DNA of 64,000 bases from contig CADCBZ010000026.1 in NCBI GenBank assembly GCA_902799765.1, positions 1-64,000 of the forward strand. Direction: 5' to 3'. Of this stretch, positions 35,597 through 44,313 are shown piece by piece. How positions within the stretch are numbered: the stretch's first letter is position 1; each line of letters opens with the position of its first letter. Made by a program: the position numbers and the translations under genes. The DNA comes from an uncultured Prevotellaceae bacterium (GTDB lineage: Bacteria > Bacteroidota > Bacteroidia > Bacteroidales > Bacteroidaceae). The notes beneath the pieces are model-generated. The model was not told the DNA's origin. It saw only the letters and a list, made by a program, of their open reading frames with translations, and did not search any database.

Positions 35597-37524
35597 TTGA
35601 CAGGGCGACGATAGATAAGATCATGGACGCCACAAACATCGTGGATGTGGTGGGGGAGTTTGTGACTCTCCGCAAGGCTGGCGTGAACTATAAGGGACTG
35701 TGTCCGTTTCACGATGACAAGACACCGTCGTTTATGGTATCCCCGTCGAAGCAGATTTGTAAGTGCTTTGCCTGTGGTGAGGGCGGTACGGCCATCAACT
35801 TCCTGATGAAGCACGAACAGATCACCTATCCCGAGGCCCTGCGCTGGCTGGCGAAGAAATATAATATCGAGATTCAGGAGAAGGAACTTACCGATGAGGA
35901 GAAGAAGGAGCAGAGCGATCGCGAGTCGATGTTTATCGTCAACGACTGGGCGATGCACTATTTCCAGAAAGTGATGAAAAACGATCCCGACGGCATCGCC
36001 ATCGGTAAGCAATATTTCCGCAGCCGTGGCATTCGCGACGACATCATTGAGAAGTTTAACTTAGGCTATGCGTTACAGAAACGTGACGCCCTGACACTGG
36101 CAGCCCAGAAAGCTGGGTATCAGGCAGAATATCTGGAAAAGACGGGTCTTTGCATCAAGGGCGAAAAGGGCCTACACGACCGCTATGCGGGACGCGTGAT
36201 CTTCCCGTGGTTGAATGTGAGTGGTAGGGTGGTGGCCTTCGGTGGCCGACTGCTCGACTCACGTACAAAGGGCGTGCAGCAGAAATACGTGAACTCGCCC
36301 GACTCAGAGATCTACCATAAGGAGCGTGAGCTCTACGGTCTCTATCAGGCGAAGAAAGCCATCGCGAAGGAGGACCGCGTGTATATGGTGGAGGGCTATA
36401 CTGACGTGATTGCCATGCACCAGTGCGGACTGGAGAACGTGGTGGCCAACTCGGGTACAGCACTCTCAACGCATCAGATCAGGCTCCTGCGCCGTTTCAC
36501 GCAGAACATCACCTTATTATATGACGGCGACGAGGCAGGTATCCATGCCGCCATGCGAGGTACCGACATGCTGTTGGCAGAGGGTATGAACATCAAGGTG
36601 CTGCTTCTGCCAGACGGCGACGACCCCGACTCGTTCAGTAGGAAGCACTCAGCTCAGGAATTGAAGAAGTATATCGAGGATAACCAGACGGACTTTATTT
36701 CATTTAAGACCCGTCTGACGGTAGAGAACGTGGCCGACCCCGTGAAGCGCAGCGAGGCCATCGGTGGCATTGTGAAGAGTATCTCGATGATCCCCGACCA
36801 GATATTGCGTTCGACCTATCTCAGCGAACTCTCACAACGTATGGGCATCAAGGAACAGACGTTGCTGAACTCGATGAACAGCATGATCCGGAAGGATCTT
36901 GAGGAGAAGGAACGTTTAGTGGAGAGAGAAGAACGTTCAGTGGAGAGTGGAGAGAGGAGCGTGGAGAGAGAGATCCCACTCACCTCTGCATCAGCAGAAG
37001 TGGAACGCCTGCTGATCCAGAGTGTGATCCGCGACGGGGAGAAGGTGATCTATGAGAACGTGGAGACAGACAACGGCGAGTTGATCAACCTGACGGTGGC
37101 ACAGTATATCAGTTACGACCTGGGGCAGGACAACCTGACCTTCCACGACGCCCGATACAACCAGATCTTAGAAGAGGCGGTGGCGCATAGCGGTGAGGAG
37201 GGCTTCAAGGCTGAGACCTACTTTATGCAGCATCCTGATGTGAACATCAGTGCACTGGCTGTGGAACTTGCTATCGACCGTCATCAGTTGGGTAAGGGTT
37301 TCCAGTTGAAAGAGCGTGACGGTGGTCTGAAACAGCACGTGCTCCATTTGGTGCTCGACCTCAGACTCGACATCATCGAGCAGCGGATGAAGGAGGTGCA
37401 GCAGCAGCTCCGACAGGTAGGTAACGATATGGAGCGTGCCAACGCCCTGCTCGAAGAATATAAGAAGACCCAACTGATACGCGATGCTCTGGCACGGCAG
37501 TTGGGAAAAGGAGTGGTAAGATAA
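35593..37524 (+). CDS. dnaG: DNA primase
   Basis: A 643-residue primase. The CHC2 zinc finger is at about 40-64 (CPFHDDKTPSFMVSPSKQIC, CFACGEGG). The core has GRVIFPWLNVSGRVVAFGGR and the TOPRIM motifs VYMVEGYTDVIAMHQ and LLYDGDEAG. The C-terminal helicase-binding part is less conserved. A charged linker at about 443-462 (REERSVESGERSVEREI) is encoded by a GTGGAGAG-type DNA repeat at 36911-36973, as in two other genes of the window. Confidence 0.95.
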   Translation: MIDRATIDKIMDATNIVDVVGEFVTLRKAGVNYKGLCPFHDDKTPSFMVSPSKQICKCFACGEGGTAINFLMKHEQITYPEALRWLAKKYNIEIQEKELTDEEKKEQSDRESMFIVNDWAMHYFQKVMKNDPDGIAIGKQYFRSRGIRDDIIEKFNLGYALQKRDALTLAAQKAGYQAEYLEKTGLCIKGEKGLHDRYAGRVIFPWLNVSGRVVAFGGRLLDSRTKGVQQKYVNSPDSEIYHKERELYGLYQAKKAIAKEDRVYMVEGYTDVIAMHQCGLENVVANSGTALSTHQIRLLRRFTQNITLLYDGDEAGIHAAMRGTDMLLAEGMNIKVLLLPDGDDPDSFSRKHSAQELKKYIEDNQTDFISFKTRLTVENVADPVKRSEAIGGIVKSISMIPDQILRSTYLSELSQRMGIKEQTLLNSMNSMIRKDLEEKERLVEREERSVESGERSVEREIPLTSASAEVERLLIQSVIRDGEKVIYENVETDNGELINLTVAQYISYDLGQDNLTFHDARYNQILEEAVAHSGEEGFKAETYFMQHPDVNISALAVELAIDRHQLGKGFQLKERDGGLKQHVLHLVLDLRLDIIEQRMKEVQQQLRQVGNDMERANALLEEYKKTQLIRDALARQLGKGVVR

Positions 37525-37525
37525 T

Positions 37526-38941
37526 ATGCATTGGCTGAACGTCATATTCCTGATCTGGCAGGTGATAGCCATCCTGGCTGTCGTCCACGTGGTCATGGAT
37601 AACCGTCAGCCAGCCAAGACGATGGCCTGGGCACTGGTGATCTGGTTCGTACCAGTGGTAGGACTCGTCTTCTATCTCTTCTTCGGCATCAACACCCGTA
37701 AGGAGCGTTATGTGAGTGAGCGCAGCATGAACTTCCTGACGAAACGCTCGATGCTGGAGTTTGCTGAACAACAGAACCTGTATCTGCCTGAACAGCAGAA
37801 ACCTTTGATCGACCTGTTTGTGAATCAGAACCTGGCGTTGCCGTTCAAGGACAATCAGGTGGAGATCTATACCGACGGCTATGCGTTTTTCCCTGCTTTG
37901 TTGGCTGCCATCCATGAGGCGAAGAGCCATATCCATGTGGATATGTATATCTTTGCCGAAGATGCCTTAGGCTATCTGGTGTCGGATGCCCTGATCGCGA
38001 AGTCGAGAGAGGGCGTGGAGGTCAGGGTGATCTACGACGATGTGGGTTGCTGGAATGTGAGTCATCATTTCTTCGAGCGGATGCGTGAAGAGGGTATCGA
38101 GGTGACCTCGTTCATGCCTGTGCGTTTCCCGTCGTTCACGAGTAAGGTGAACTACCGCAACCACCGTAAGATCATCGTCATTGACGGTCGTGTGGGTTTC
38201 ATCGGCGGCATGAACATCGCCCTGCGCTATGTAAAGGGGACCGATGGACATGCCTGGCGTGACACGATGCTGAAGGTGACGGGCGGTGCCGTGGCTGCGT
38301 TGCAAAGGGCCTTCCTCGTGGATTGGTATTTCGTGGATCGTACACTGCTCTCCGACCGGAAGTTCTATCCGCATGCCGAACTGGAGAACAACTGTCTGGC
38401 ACAGGTGGTGACCAGCGGTCCTGTGACGCCCTATCCAGAGATTATGCAGGGCTTCGTGCGTATAATCATGGGTGCGCGTAAGTATCTCTATTTAGAGACC
38501 CCTTATTTCCTGCCCAACGAGCCGGTGCTCCTTGCCCTGAAGACGATTGCGCTGGCCGGTGTCGATGTGCGGGTGATCTGTCCGCGTTACAGCGATGCGA
38601 AATTCGTGGAGTGGGCGAGTCGCAGTTATCTGCGTGAGGTTGCCGAGGCAGGCGTGAAGGTGAGTCTCTATGAAGCGGGGTTCCTGCATTCGAAACTGAT
38701 GGTGTGCGACGATGTCATCGCCACCTGTGGCTCTACGAACCTCGATTTCCGTAGTTTCGAGAACAATTTCGAGGCCAACATCTTCTTCTACGACGAGGCG
38801 TTTGCCCTCAGGATGAAACAGCTGTTCCTAAAAGACATCGAACAGGCCGTGCCTCTGGAAGAGGTGCCTGAAAGGATGCGCAGGGGATTCTTTGTAAGAT
38901 TGTGGGAAAGCGTTACTCGGATGCTTTCTCCGTTGTTCTGA
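37526..38941 (+). CDS. cls: cardiolipin synthase
   Basis: A 471-residue phospholipase D-type cardiolipin synthase. Two N-terminal membrane segments (about 5-24 and 34-54) precede the HKD motifs HRKIIVIDGRVGFIGGMN and HSKLMVCDDVIATCGSTNLD. It joins two phosphatidylglycerol molecules in the inner membrane. It starts 1 base after dnaG and overlaps the convergent rsmD 3' end by 29 bases. Confidence 0.94.
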   Translation: MHWLNVIFLIWQVIAILAVVHVVMDNRQPAKTMAWALVIWFVPVVGLVFYLFFGINTRKERYVSERSMNFLTKRSMLEFAEQQNLYLPEQQKPLIDLFVNQNLALPFKDNQVEIYTDGYAFFPALLAAIHEAKSHIHVDMYIFAEDALGYLVSDALIAKSREGVEVRVIYDDVGCWNVSHHFFERMREEGIEVTSFMPVRFPSFTSKVNYRNHRKIIVIDGRVGFIGGMNIALRYVKGTDGHAWRDTMLKVTGGAVAALQRAFLVDWYFVDRTLLSDRKFYPHAELENNCLAQVVTSGPVTPYPEIMQGFVRIIMGARKYLYLETPYFLPNEPVLLALKTIALAGVDVRVICPRYSDAKFVEWASRSYLREVAEAGVKVSLYEAGFLHSKLMVCDDVIATCGSTNLDFRSFENNFEANIFFYDEAFALRMKQLFLKDIEQAVPLEEVPERMRRGFFVRLWESVTRMLSPLF

Positions 38942-39464
38942 AAATCGAGAAGTTTACGCTGCCATAACTGCGGTGCTCCACGAAGTGGGGATCACCAGAG
39001 AAGTCATGATCCTTGCCATGCTCGAACACCAGGATACCATCGGGCTTCAACAGACCTTTCTCGAAGATGAGGCCAGGGATTGTGGGCAGTTCCTTGAGGG
39101 CATAGGGCGGGTCGGCGAAGATGAAGTCGAACTGCTGTTTGCATGACTTGATGAAACGGAACACGTCGCCGCGGATGGGTAGCACGTTGGCATCGTCAAG
39201 TTTCTTCAGGCAGTCCTGAATGAAACGGTGGTGATCACGGTCCATCTCCACGCTGATGACATGGGCACAGCCGCGCGAGGCAAGTTCGAGGGTGATGCTG
39301 CCGGTACCAGAGAAGAGATCGAGGGCGGTGGTATCCTCAAAGTCGATATAAGCGTTAAGCACATTGAAGATATTCTCCTTGGCAAAGTCGGTAGTTGGCC
39401 TTGCCTTGAATGACCTGGGGATATCGAAGTGCCGTCCCTTATATCTGCCGGTGATGATTCTCAT
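38913..39464 (-). CDS. rsmD: 16S rRNA (guanine966-N2)-methyltransferase
   Basis: A 183-residue SAM-dependent methyltransferase. It starts MRIITGRYKGRHFDIPRSFK; the SAM motif is DLFSGTGSITLELASRG and the catalytic motif FIFADPPYAL. Overlaps the DUF3822 gene by 4 bases, suggesting coupling. Confidence 0.93.
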   Translation of the reverse strand: MRIITGRYKGRHFDIPRSFKARPTTDFAKENIFNVLNAYIDFEDTTALDLFSGTGSITLELASRGCAHVISVEMDRDHHRFIQDCLKKLDDANVLPIRGDVFRFIKSCKQQFDFIFADPPYALKELPTIPGLIFEKGLLKPDGILVFEHGKDHDFSGDPHFVEHRSYGSVNFSIFRTTEKASE

Positions 39465-40261
39465 CTTCCTTTTACGATTAGTGTCATCAGATCGTAGGGC
39501 ATGCCTGCTATCTCAGTGACTGGTGCCTGCTGGAAATCGGCCGCAGGATTGATCACATAAGCATTCCGGAGATAGCGTTTCAGTTCCTCGACGAGCCATG
39601 CCTGTTCAGGGATGTCGCCCACGATGTGAAGCTCGTCGTGCTCGGCCTCTAAATGGAGCTGTTTCCAGACATAGAGCAGGAAGTAGAGGGCATCGTAGGC
39701 ATGGCTGGCCTCAAACGAGTTGCAGAACTTGAAGCGGTTCTGCTGGAAACTGAAGAGATCGAGGCGCTTGCCGTGGAAATAGCCGTAGAGCTTGTTGCGA
39801 TGCCCCGTAAAACTGCGCTGGTGAAGATGGTGCCAGACGGGCGTCATCGCTTGGATATACTGCACATGGTCGTACTGATCGTTGATCACGTTATTCAGGT
39901 CTTTGTTGATGGCAAAGAGACAAACGGCCTTCAAGTCTGGCAACACGTTATAGCGCACGATACGCTGTTCCTGACCTGTGGGGAAGGCATGGTCGAAGAG
40001 GGTCTTGGTGTCGTCCTCCTCAAACTGCTCAATAGGCACCAACATCTGCGGGGTGTCCAACAGCACATCGGCATGATTGACATCTGCACCAGACAGGAGA
40101 TCACTCTTGAAAGCCTCGCGCAAATTGACAGCCATCGAGATACCGGCCTTTACAACGTAAGGCTCATATACGATGGGCTGCACCGTGTTCGTGGCGTCGA
40201 GCATGGTGAAGGAGAGACTGCTTCTCCCGATACGTATGGTGATTTTCCGCTTGTCAATCAT
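39461..40261 (-). CDS. DUF3822 family protein
   Basis: A 266-residue protein of the Bacteroidota DUF3822 family (actin/ASKHA-like fold has been suggested). Seen: KITIRIGRSSLSFTMLDA, TDFEQ-like linkers and ALYFLLYVWKQLHLEAEHDE. Function unknown. It is tightly linked to rsmD downstream and to a 31-residue membrane peptide upstream. Confidence 0.82.
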   Translation of the reverse strand: MIDKRKITIRIGRSSLSFTMLDATNTVQPIVYEPYVVKAGISMAVNLREAFKSDLLSGADVNHADVLLDTPQMLVPIEQFEEDDTKTLFDHAFPTGQEQRIVRYNVLPDLKAVCLFAINKDLNNVINDQYDHVQYIQAMTPVWHHLHQRSFTGHRNKLYGYFHGKRLDLFSFQQNRFKFCNSFEASHAYDALYFLLYVWKQLHLEAEHDELHIVGDIPEQAWLVEELKRYLRNAYVINPAADFQQAPVTEIAGMPYDLMTLIVKGR

Positions 40262-40353
40262 CTTGCACTCATCACACTGGCCACGCAGACTGCCAACAGT
40301 CCCGCAGCGATAACAGCCAGTATGATATTGATCAGTCGGTTATTGCTTTGCAT
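40258..40353 (-). CDS. 31-residue small membrane protein
   Basis: The ORF MQSNNRLINIILAVIAAGLL then AVCVASVMSAR has one hydrophobic helix. Its stop codon overlaps the DUF3822 start (ATGA), and a minus-strand -7 box TATCTTTG lies at 40369-40362, 9 bases before the ATG. The promoter, the coupling and the hydrophobic pattern support a real gene. Function unknown. Confidence 0.65.
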   Translation of the reverse strand: MQSNNRLINIILAVIAAGLLAVCVASVMSAR

Positions 40354-40361
40354 CTCGGCTG

Positions 40362-40369
40362 CAAAGATA
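40362..40369 (-). promoter_or_regulatory. -7 box of the small ORF-DUF3822-rsmD unit
   Basis: TATCTTTG on the minus strand; divergent from the helicase promoter. Confidence 0.6.
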
Positions 40370-40378
40370 CGATATTTT

Positions 40379-40410
40379 TTTTAATGTTTAGTGTTTAATG
40401 TTTAATTTTT
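40379..40410. repeat. TTTAATGTTT low-complexity repeat
   Basis: Iterated TTTAATGTTTA units, the same type as at 214-242, lie between the two divergent promoters. Confidence 0.6.
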
Positions 40411-40412
40411 CG

Positions 40413-40420
40413 TATCTTTG
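40413..40420 (+). promoter_or_regulatory. -7 box of the RecD-like helicase gene
   Basis: TATCTTTG, 9 bases upstream of the ATG at 40429. Confidence 0.6.
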
Positions 40421-40428
40421 CAAGCAAA

Positions 40429-41850
40429 ATGATACAAGACGAACTGAAATATCGCATCGTTCAGGCCTTGGGACTGCCTCCGACGCCCGAGCAGGGGCAG
40501 GCACTCGACGTGTTCACGCAGTTCATGACCGACCGCTCCGACCAGGTGGTGATGATCCTGCGCGGCTCAGCCGGTACGGGTAAGACCACGCTGGCGGGTG
40601 CCATCGTGAAGGCGATGGCAGCCTTGAAGCAGAAGCTCATCCTGCTTGCACCTACAGGTCGTGCGGCGAAGGTATTTTCCCTCTATGCCGGCCATGCAGC
40701 CTATACGATCCATCGGCGTATCTACCGTCAGAAGTCTGCAGGCGACCTATCGTCCTTCAACTTGAACGATAACCTGAATCGCGATACCCTGTTTGTTGTT
40801 GATGAGGCCTCGATGATCGCTAACCTCGGTCTCGGCGAGTCGGCCTTCGGTTCTGGTTGCTTATTAGACGACCTGATGCAGTTTGTGTATAACGGACAAA
40901 ACTGCAGGTTGTTGCTGATAGGCGATCGGGCTCAGTTGCCACCGGTGGGCGAGACGGAGAGTCCGGCATTGTCGGCACATGTGCTACGTGGCTATGGCAT
41001 GCAGGTGTATGAGACGGATCTGAATCAGGTGCTTCGTCAGAGTGAAGACTCAGGTATCCTGTGGAATGCCACGATGATTAGAGGAGCGTGGAGAGAGGAG
41101 CGTGGAGAGAGAATCGTTTTGCCGAGGATTCGGTTCCAGGGGTTTGCAGATATCCAGGTGGTGACGGGCGATGAACTGATCGAGACGCTCTCCTCGAGTT
41201 ACTACCACGTGGGGATGGACGAGACGATCGTGATCACCCGTAGTAATAAACGGGCGAACATCTATAACCAGGGTATCCGTAACATGGTGCTCGACCGGGA
41301 TGAAGAACTCTGTCGCGGGGACCTCTTGATGATCGTAAAGAATAACTATTTCTGGACGGAGGGGACAAAGGAAATACCGTTCCTTGCCAATGGCGACAGG
41401 GCGGTGGTGCAGCGCGTGCGACATGTGCATGAGCTCTATGGCTTCCGTTTCGCAGAGGTGACGATGACGCTGCCCGACTACGATGACTACGAACTCACGG
41501 CTACCGTCTGTCTGGATACGCTCACCACCGAGGCACCTGCCCTGACACGTGAACAACAGGAGCAGTTGTTTGATGCGGTGATGTCAGACTATGCGGACAT
41601 TCCTCAGAAGACGGAACGCATCAAAAAACTGAAGGGCGACCGTTACTACAACGCCCTTCAGGTGAAGTTCTCCTATGCCGTAACCTGTCACAAGGCCCAA
41701 GGCGGTCAGTGGGCACATGTGTATCTGGATCAGGGGTATATGACGGATGATATGCTCACGCCCGACTATATCCACTGGCTCTACACTGCCTTCACCCGCG
41801 CCACCGAGAAACTCTATCTCGTGAACTGGCCATCGACACAGAAACAATGA
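40429..41850 (+). CDS. RecD-like ATP-dependent DNA helicase
   Basis: A 473-residue superfamily 1 helicase. Walker A is GSAGTGKTTLAGAIV, motif II VVDEASMI, motif III-like LLLIGDRAQLPPVGE, and the C-terminal UvrD_C_2 motif is YAVTCHKAQGGQWAHVYLD. It is shorter than RecD2 of Firmicutes and lacks its N-terminal extension. A GTGGAGAG-type DNA repeat (41081-41112) encodes RGAWREERGER inside the gene. Confidence 0.88.
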   Translation: MIQDELKYRIVQALGLPPTPEQGQALDVFTQFMTDRSDQVVMILRGSAGTGKTTLAGAIVKAMAALKQKLILLAPTGRAAKVFSLYAGHAAYTIHRRIYRQKSAGDLSSFNLNDNLNRDTLFVVDEASMIANLGLGESAFGSGCLLDDLMQFVYNGQNCRLLLIGDRAQLPPVGETESPALSAHVLRGYGMQVYETDLNQVLRQSEDSGILWNATMIRGAWREERGERIVLPRIRFQGFADIQVVTGDELIETLSSSYYHVGMDETIVITRSNKRANIYNQGIRNMVLDRDEELCRGDLLMIVKNNYFWTEGTKEIPFLANGDRAVVQRVRHVHELYGFRFAEVTMTLPDYDDYELTATVCLDTLTTEAPALTREQQEQLFDAVMSDYADIPQKTERIKKLKGDRYYNALQVKFSYAVTCHKAQGGQWAHVYLDQGYMTDDMLTPDYIHWLYTAFTRATEKLYLVNWPSTQKQ

Positions 41851-41874
41851 ATCCCGACGACTGCCGGGATTCAT
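41847..41874. terminator. terminator overlapping the helicase stop codon
   Basis: A perfect 10-bp stem ATGAATCCCG / CGGGATTCAT with 8-base loop, then TTGTCTTTTT. The stop codon TGA is in the left arm. It also serves the convergent DUF4332 gene. Confidence 0.85.
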
Positions 41875-41882
41875 TTGTCTTT

Positions 41883-42290
41883 TTAATAAGTCATTTTCGG
41901 TTCGAGTTCCTTGGCCTGGTCGATCATCTTCTGAATCTCGCTCACGGCAGGCACACGGTTGCAGATGTTCTTCGCTGCGTTGGTCTCCTCCAGCTTCGGC
42001 TGCAGGTTCTCTGCCACGCGATGACGGAACTCCTTCACGGTGTCAACACCGGCAGCTTCGAGCAACTCGGCAAACTGAGGACCTACACCGTTGATGCGGA
42101 ACAGGTCGGCATGGTTGGTCCAGCGCAGGATGAGCTTCTCGCTGATGCCAGTCTCTTCAGCCAGGGCCTTACGTCCCTTCGGCGCAGCACACTTCTCAAG
42201 CAGTTCGCTTACTTTGTTAATACCAGCGGCAATGAGCTTCTCTGCATAAACATCGCCAATACCTTCAATGTCAATAATCTTGTAATCCAT
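41883..42290 (-). CDS. DUF4332 helix-hairpin-helix protein
   Basis: A 135-residue protein with two tandem helix-hairpin-helix-like parts: DIEGIGDVYAEKLIAAGINK and FRINGVGPQFAELLEAAGVD. It ends VSEIQKMIDQAKELEPKMTY. Probably binds DNA. A minus-strand -7 box (TAAATTTG, 42341-42334) precedes it. Confidence 0.85.
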   Translation of the reverse strand: MDYKIIDIEGIGDVYAEKLIAAGINKVSELLEKCAAPKGRKALAEETGISEKLILRWTNHADLFRINGVGPQFAELLEAAGVDTVKEFRHRVAENLQPKLEETNAAKNICNRVPAVSEIQKMIDQAKELEPKMTY

Positions 42291-42333
42291 AATCTAAAAG
42301 TTTTTAGTGATCTGATAAATGGTTATGATGGCG

Positions 42334-42341
42334 CAAATTTA
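42334..42341 (-). promoter_or_regulatory. -7 box of the DUF4332 gene
   Basis: TAAATTTG on the minus strand, 43 bases upstream of the start codon. Confidence 0.55.
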
Positions 42342-42384
42342 CAAAAAAAATAAGTAATCAGCGCATAATTTCAAGGATTTTTTT

Positions 42385-42392
42385 TACTTTTG
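42385..42392 (+). promoter_or_regulatory. -7 box of rmuC
   Basis: TACTTTTG. Its position rules out the upstream TTG at 42390 as the translation start. Confidence 0.6.
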
Positions 42393-42410
42393 CAGAAAAA
42401 TAGTGGTCAG

Positions 42411-43715
42411 ATGATGATTGTTATATATATAATAATAGGTATTGCGGTGGGCGCTGTGGTGGCTTACCTCGTGATGGACAAGCGGATGGATGCGGTGAAC
42501 ATCGCCTCCGGCAAGAAGGATATCGAACTCTCGATGAAGGGGGAACAGCTGAACATTGCCACGAGCCGGGTAAACCATCTGGAAGCGGAAAACAGGGAGC
42601 TTCATGCCAAGGCGGAGAGCCAGGGCAGGGAGTTGGAACTGGTGCGCCAACAGATGGGCGAGGAACTGAAGCGCAACGAGGAGCGGTTTAAGAATATGGC
42701 CCAGCAGCTGATGGAGAGCAGTGCACAGAAACTGAAGGCACAGAACACGGAGGCGATGACGGGTATCACGCAACCGTTGAGAGATGCCATCGACAAGATG
42801 CAGAAAGCCATCTCGGAGAACCAGAAGGAGAGTGCTGCCCATTCGGCTTCTTTCCGTGAGCAAATCCAGCAGATGATGCAACAGACGCAGCAGTTGGGTG
42901 AGCGTGCGGAGAGTCTGACCAACGTGCTCAGGCGTGATAATAAGGTGAGTGGCAACATGGGGGAGATCATCCTGGGTGACCTGCTTGCCAGTCAGGGACT
43001 GACAGAGGGTATCCACTACGAGGTGCAGGCTCGTCTGCGCGATGAGCTGGGGCGCCCGCTGAAAAACGATGAGACAGGACGGGAGATGCAGCCCGACGTG
43101 ATCCTGCATTATCCGCAGGGACAGGATGCGATTGTGGATTCGAAGGTGTCACTCGTGGCGTATGAGAAGTATGTGAATGCCCAAACGCCCGAGGAGAAGG
43201 AGCGTTATCTGCAGGAGCATATCCGTAGCGTGCGCAGTCATGTGAACGAACTGGCGCGTAAGGACTATTCGAAGTATATCAAGAACGGACGTGAGACGGT
43301 GGATTTCGTGATTATGTTCGTGCCCTTCGAGTCGTCGTTGCAGTTGGCATTGGCGAATGATCCCACGCTCTGGCGTGAGGCATTCGAGAAGAAGGTGTTT
43401 GTGACAGGTGAGCAGAACCTGTTGGGTATCCTCCACATGATCCATATCGCATGGGTACAGAACCAGCAGGCGGAGAACCAGGAGAAGGTGTTCGGCCTGG
43501 CCGAGCAGTTGCTCGACCGCTTAGGTGACTTCGTGAAGCGTTATAACGACCTCGGTGAGAAACTCCACAAGACGGTAGAGGCCTACGACAGCGCCAACAA
43601 TAAACTCGTTACGGGTCGTCAGAGTGTGGCACAGAAGGGTCGTGAACTGGTAGATCTCGGTGCCAAGGAAAACCCGAACCGCAAGATCCCCATGCCGGAA
43701 TTAGGACTGGAGTAA
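42411..43715 (+). CDS. rmuC: DNA recombination protein RmuC
   Basis: About 434 residues from the ATG at 42411. An N-terminal membrane segment (IVIYIIIGIAVGAVVAYLVM), a long coiled coil (about 30-185) and the RmuC nuclease-like core are visible. The core has GNMGEIILGDLLASQGLTEG, DVILHYPQGQDAIVDSKVSL and VDFVIMFVPFESSLQLAL. RmuC proteins limit DNA rearrangements. The 3' end overlaps the convergent phosphopantetheinyl transferase gene by 15 bases. Confidence 0.92.
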   Translation: MMIVIYIIIGIAVGAVVAYLVMDKRMDAVNIASGKKDIELSMKGEQLNIATSRVNHLEAENRELHAKAESQGRELELVRQQMGEELKRNEERFKNMAQQLMESSAQKLKAQNTEAMTGITQPLRDAIDKMQKAISENQKESAAHSASFREQIQQMMQQTQQLGERAESLTNVLRRDNKVSGNMGEIILGDLLASQGLTEGIHYEVQARLRDELGRPLKNDETGREMQPDVILHYPQGQDAIVDSKVSLVAYEKYVNAQTPEEKERYLQEHIRSVRSHVNELARKDYSKYIKNGRETVDFVIMFVPFESSLQLALANDPTLWREAFEKKVFVTGEQNLLGILHMIHIAWVQNQQAENQEKVFGLAEQLLDRLGDFVKRYNDLGEKLHKTVEAYDSANNKLVTGRQSVAQKGRELVDLGAKENPNRKIPMPELGLE

Positions 43716-44279
43716 TTTTATATTGGCACAAATAGTATAAATGTATTGCTGACGCTCGACAGTGGTATATTTGTATTTCAGCGTATCTATCACTGTTTTC
43801 ATGTCGTTGCTGATACCTGTACCGATCAGTTTTGTGGTGGCCTCTTTCATCGTCCATAGACGAATAAACGTTGCTGCAGGGTTCTCTGCCGACTTGATTT
43901 GGGCGATCTCTTCGTCGTTCATCGTATAGTTCACCAACGATTCCTTATACCCGCGGATACTCTCCACGTCGATACCCACAGGTTGGTCGCTCACCACACA
44001 GATAGCTGCCTCCTTGCAATGGCTCAAGTTAAAGAATATCTCTGGATGCCCTATTATCAGAGGCTTGCCATGCTCATTGTATTCGAAGATTGGATTCTCT
44101 GTGATGCCGTATTCTTGTCGCAACCCTTCCTTCAGCAGTTGATAGGCCAGCACGCAGAGCCGTTGCCCTTGCTCAAACTTGAACTTGAGCGCCTGTTCCC
44201 TGCGCTGCGCCGAGATCTCCTTCAGCGCTGCCTCAAGATCAAACTCCCAGATATCCTCACTTACCAATACCTTCATCAT
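43701..44279 (-). CDS. 4'-phosphopantetheinyl transferase family protein
   Basis: A 192-residue Sfp/AcpT-type enzyme that attaches phosphopantetheine to carrier proteins. Magnesium-binding motifs are visible: VGIDVESIR (D and E) and WTMKEATTK. FNLSHCKEAAICVVS precedes them. It follows the HerA-like gene by 34 bases, a gap that holds three GGACT repeats spaced 8 bases apart. Confidence 0.88.
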   Translation of the reverse strand: MMKVLVSEDIWEFDLEAALKEISAQRREQALKFKFEQGQRLCVLAYQLLKEGLRQEYGITENPIFEYNEHGKPLIIGHPEIFFNLSHCKEAAICVVSDQPVGIDVESIRGYKESLVNYTMNDEEIAQIKSAENPAATFIRLWTMKEATTKLIGTGISNDMKTVIDTLKYKYTTVERQQYIYTICANIKLLQS

Positions 44280-44280
44280 G

Positions 44281-44303
44281 AAGTCCTTAAGTCCTGTAGT
44301 CCG
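44281..44303. repeat. GGACTTAA-type octamer repeat (3 copies)
   Basis: On the minus strand, GGACT recurs every 8 bases (44302, 44294, 44286 as 5' ends), directly upstream of the phosphopantetheinyl transferase ATG. A change in copy number would alter the translation initiation region. Confidence 0.5.
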
Positions 44304-44313
44304 TTGCTAAGAA

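Noticed and set aside
42390-42410. TTG start for rmuC at 42390
   Set aside because: It lies inside the -7 box, so it cannot be on the transcript.
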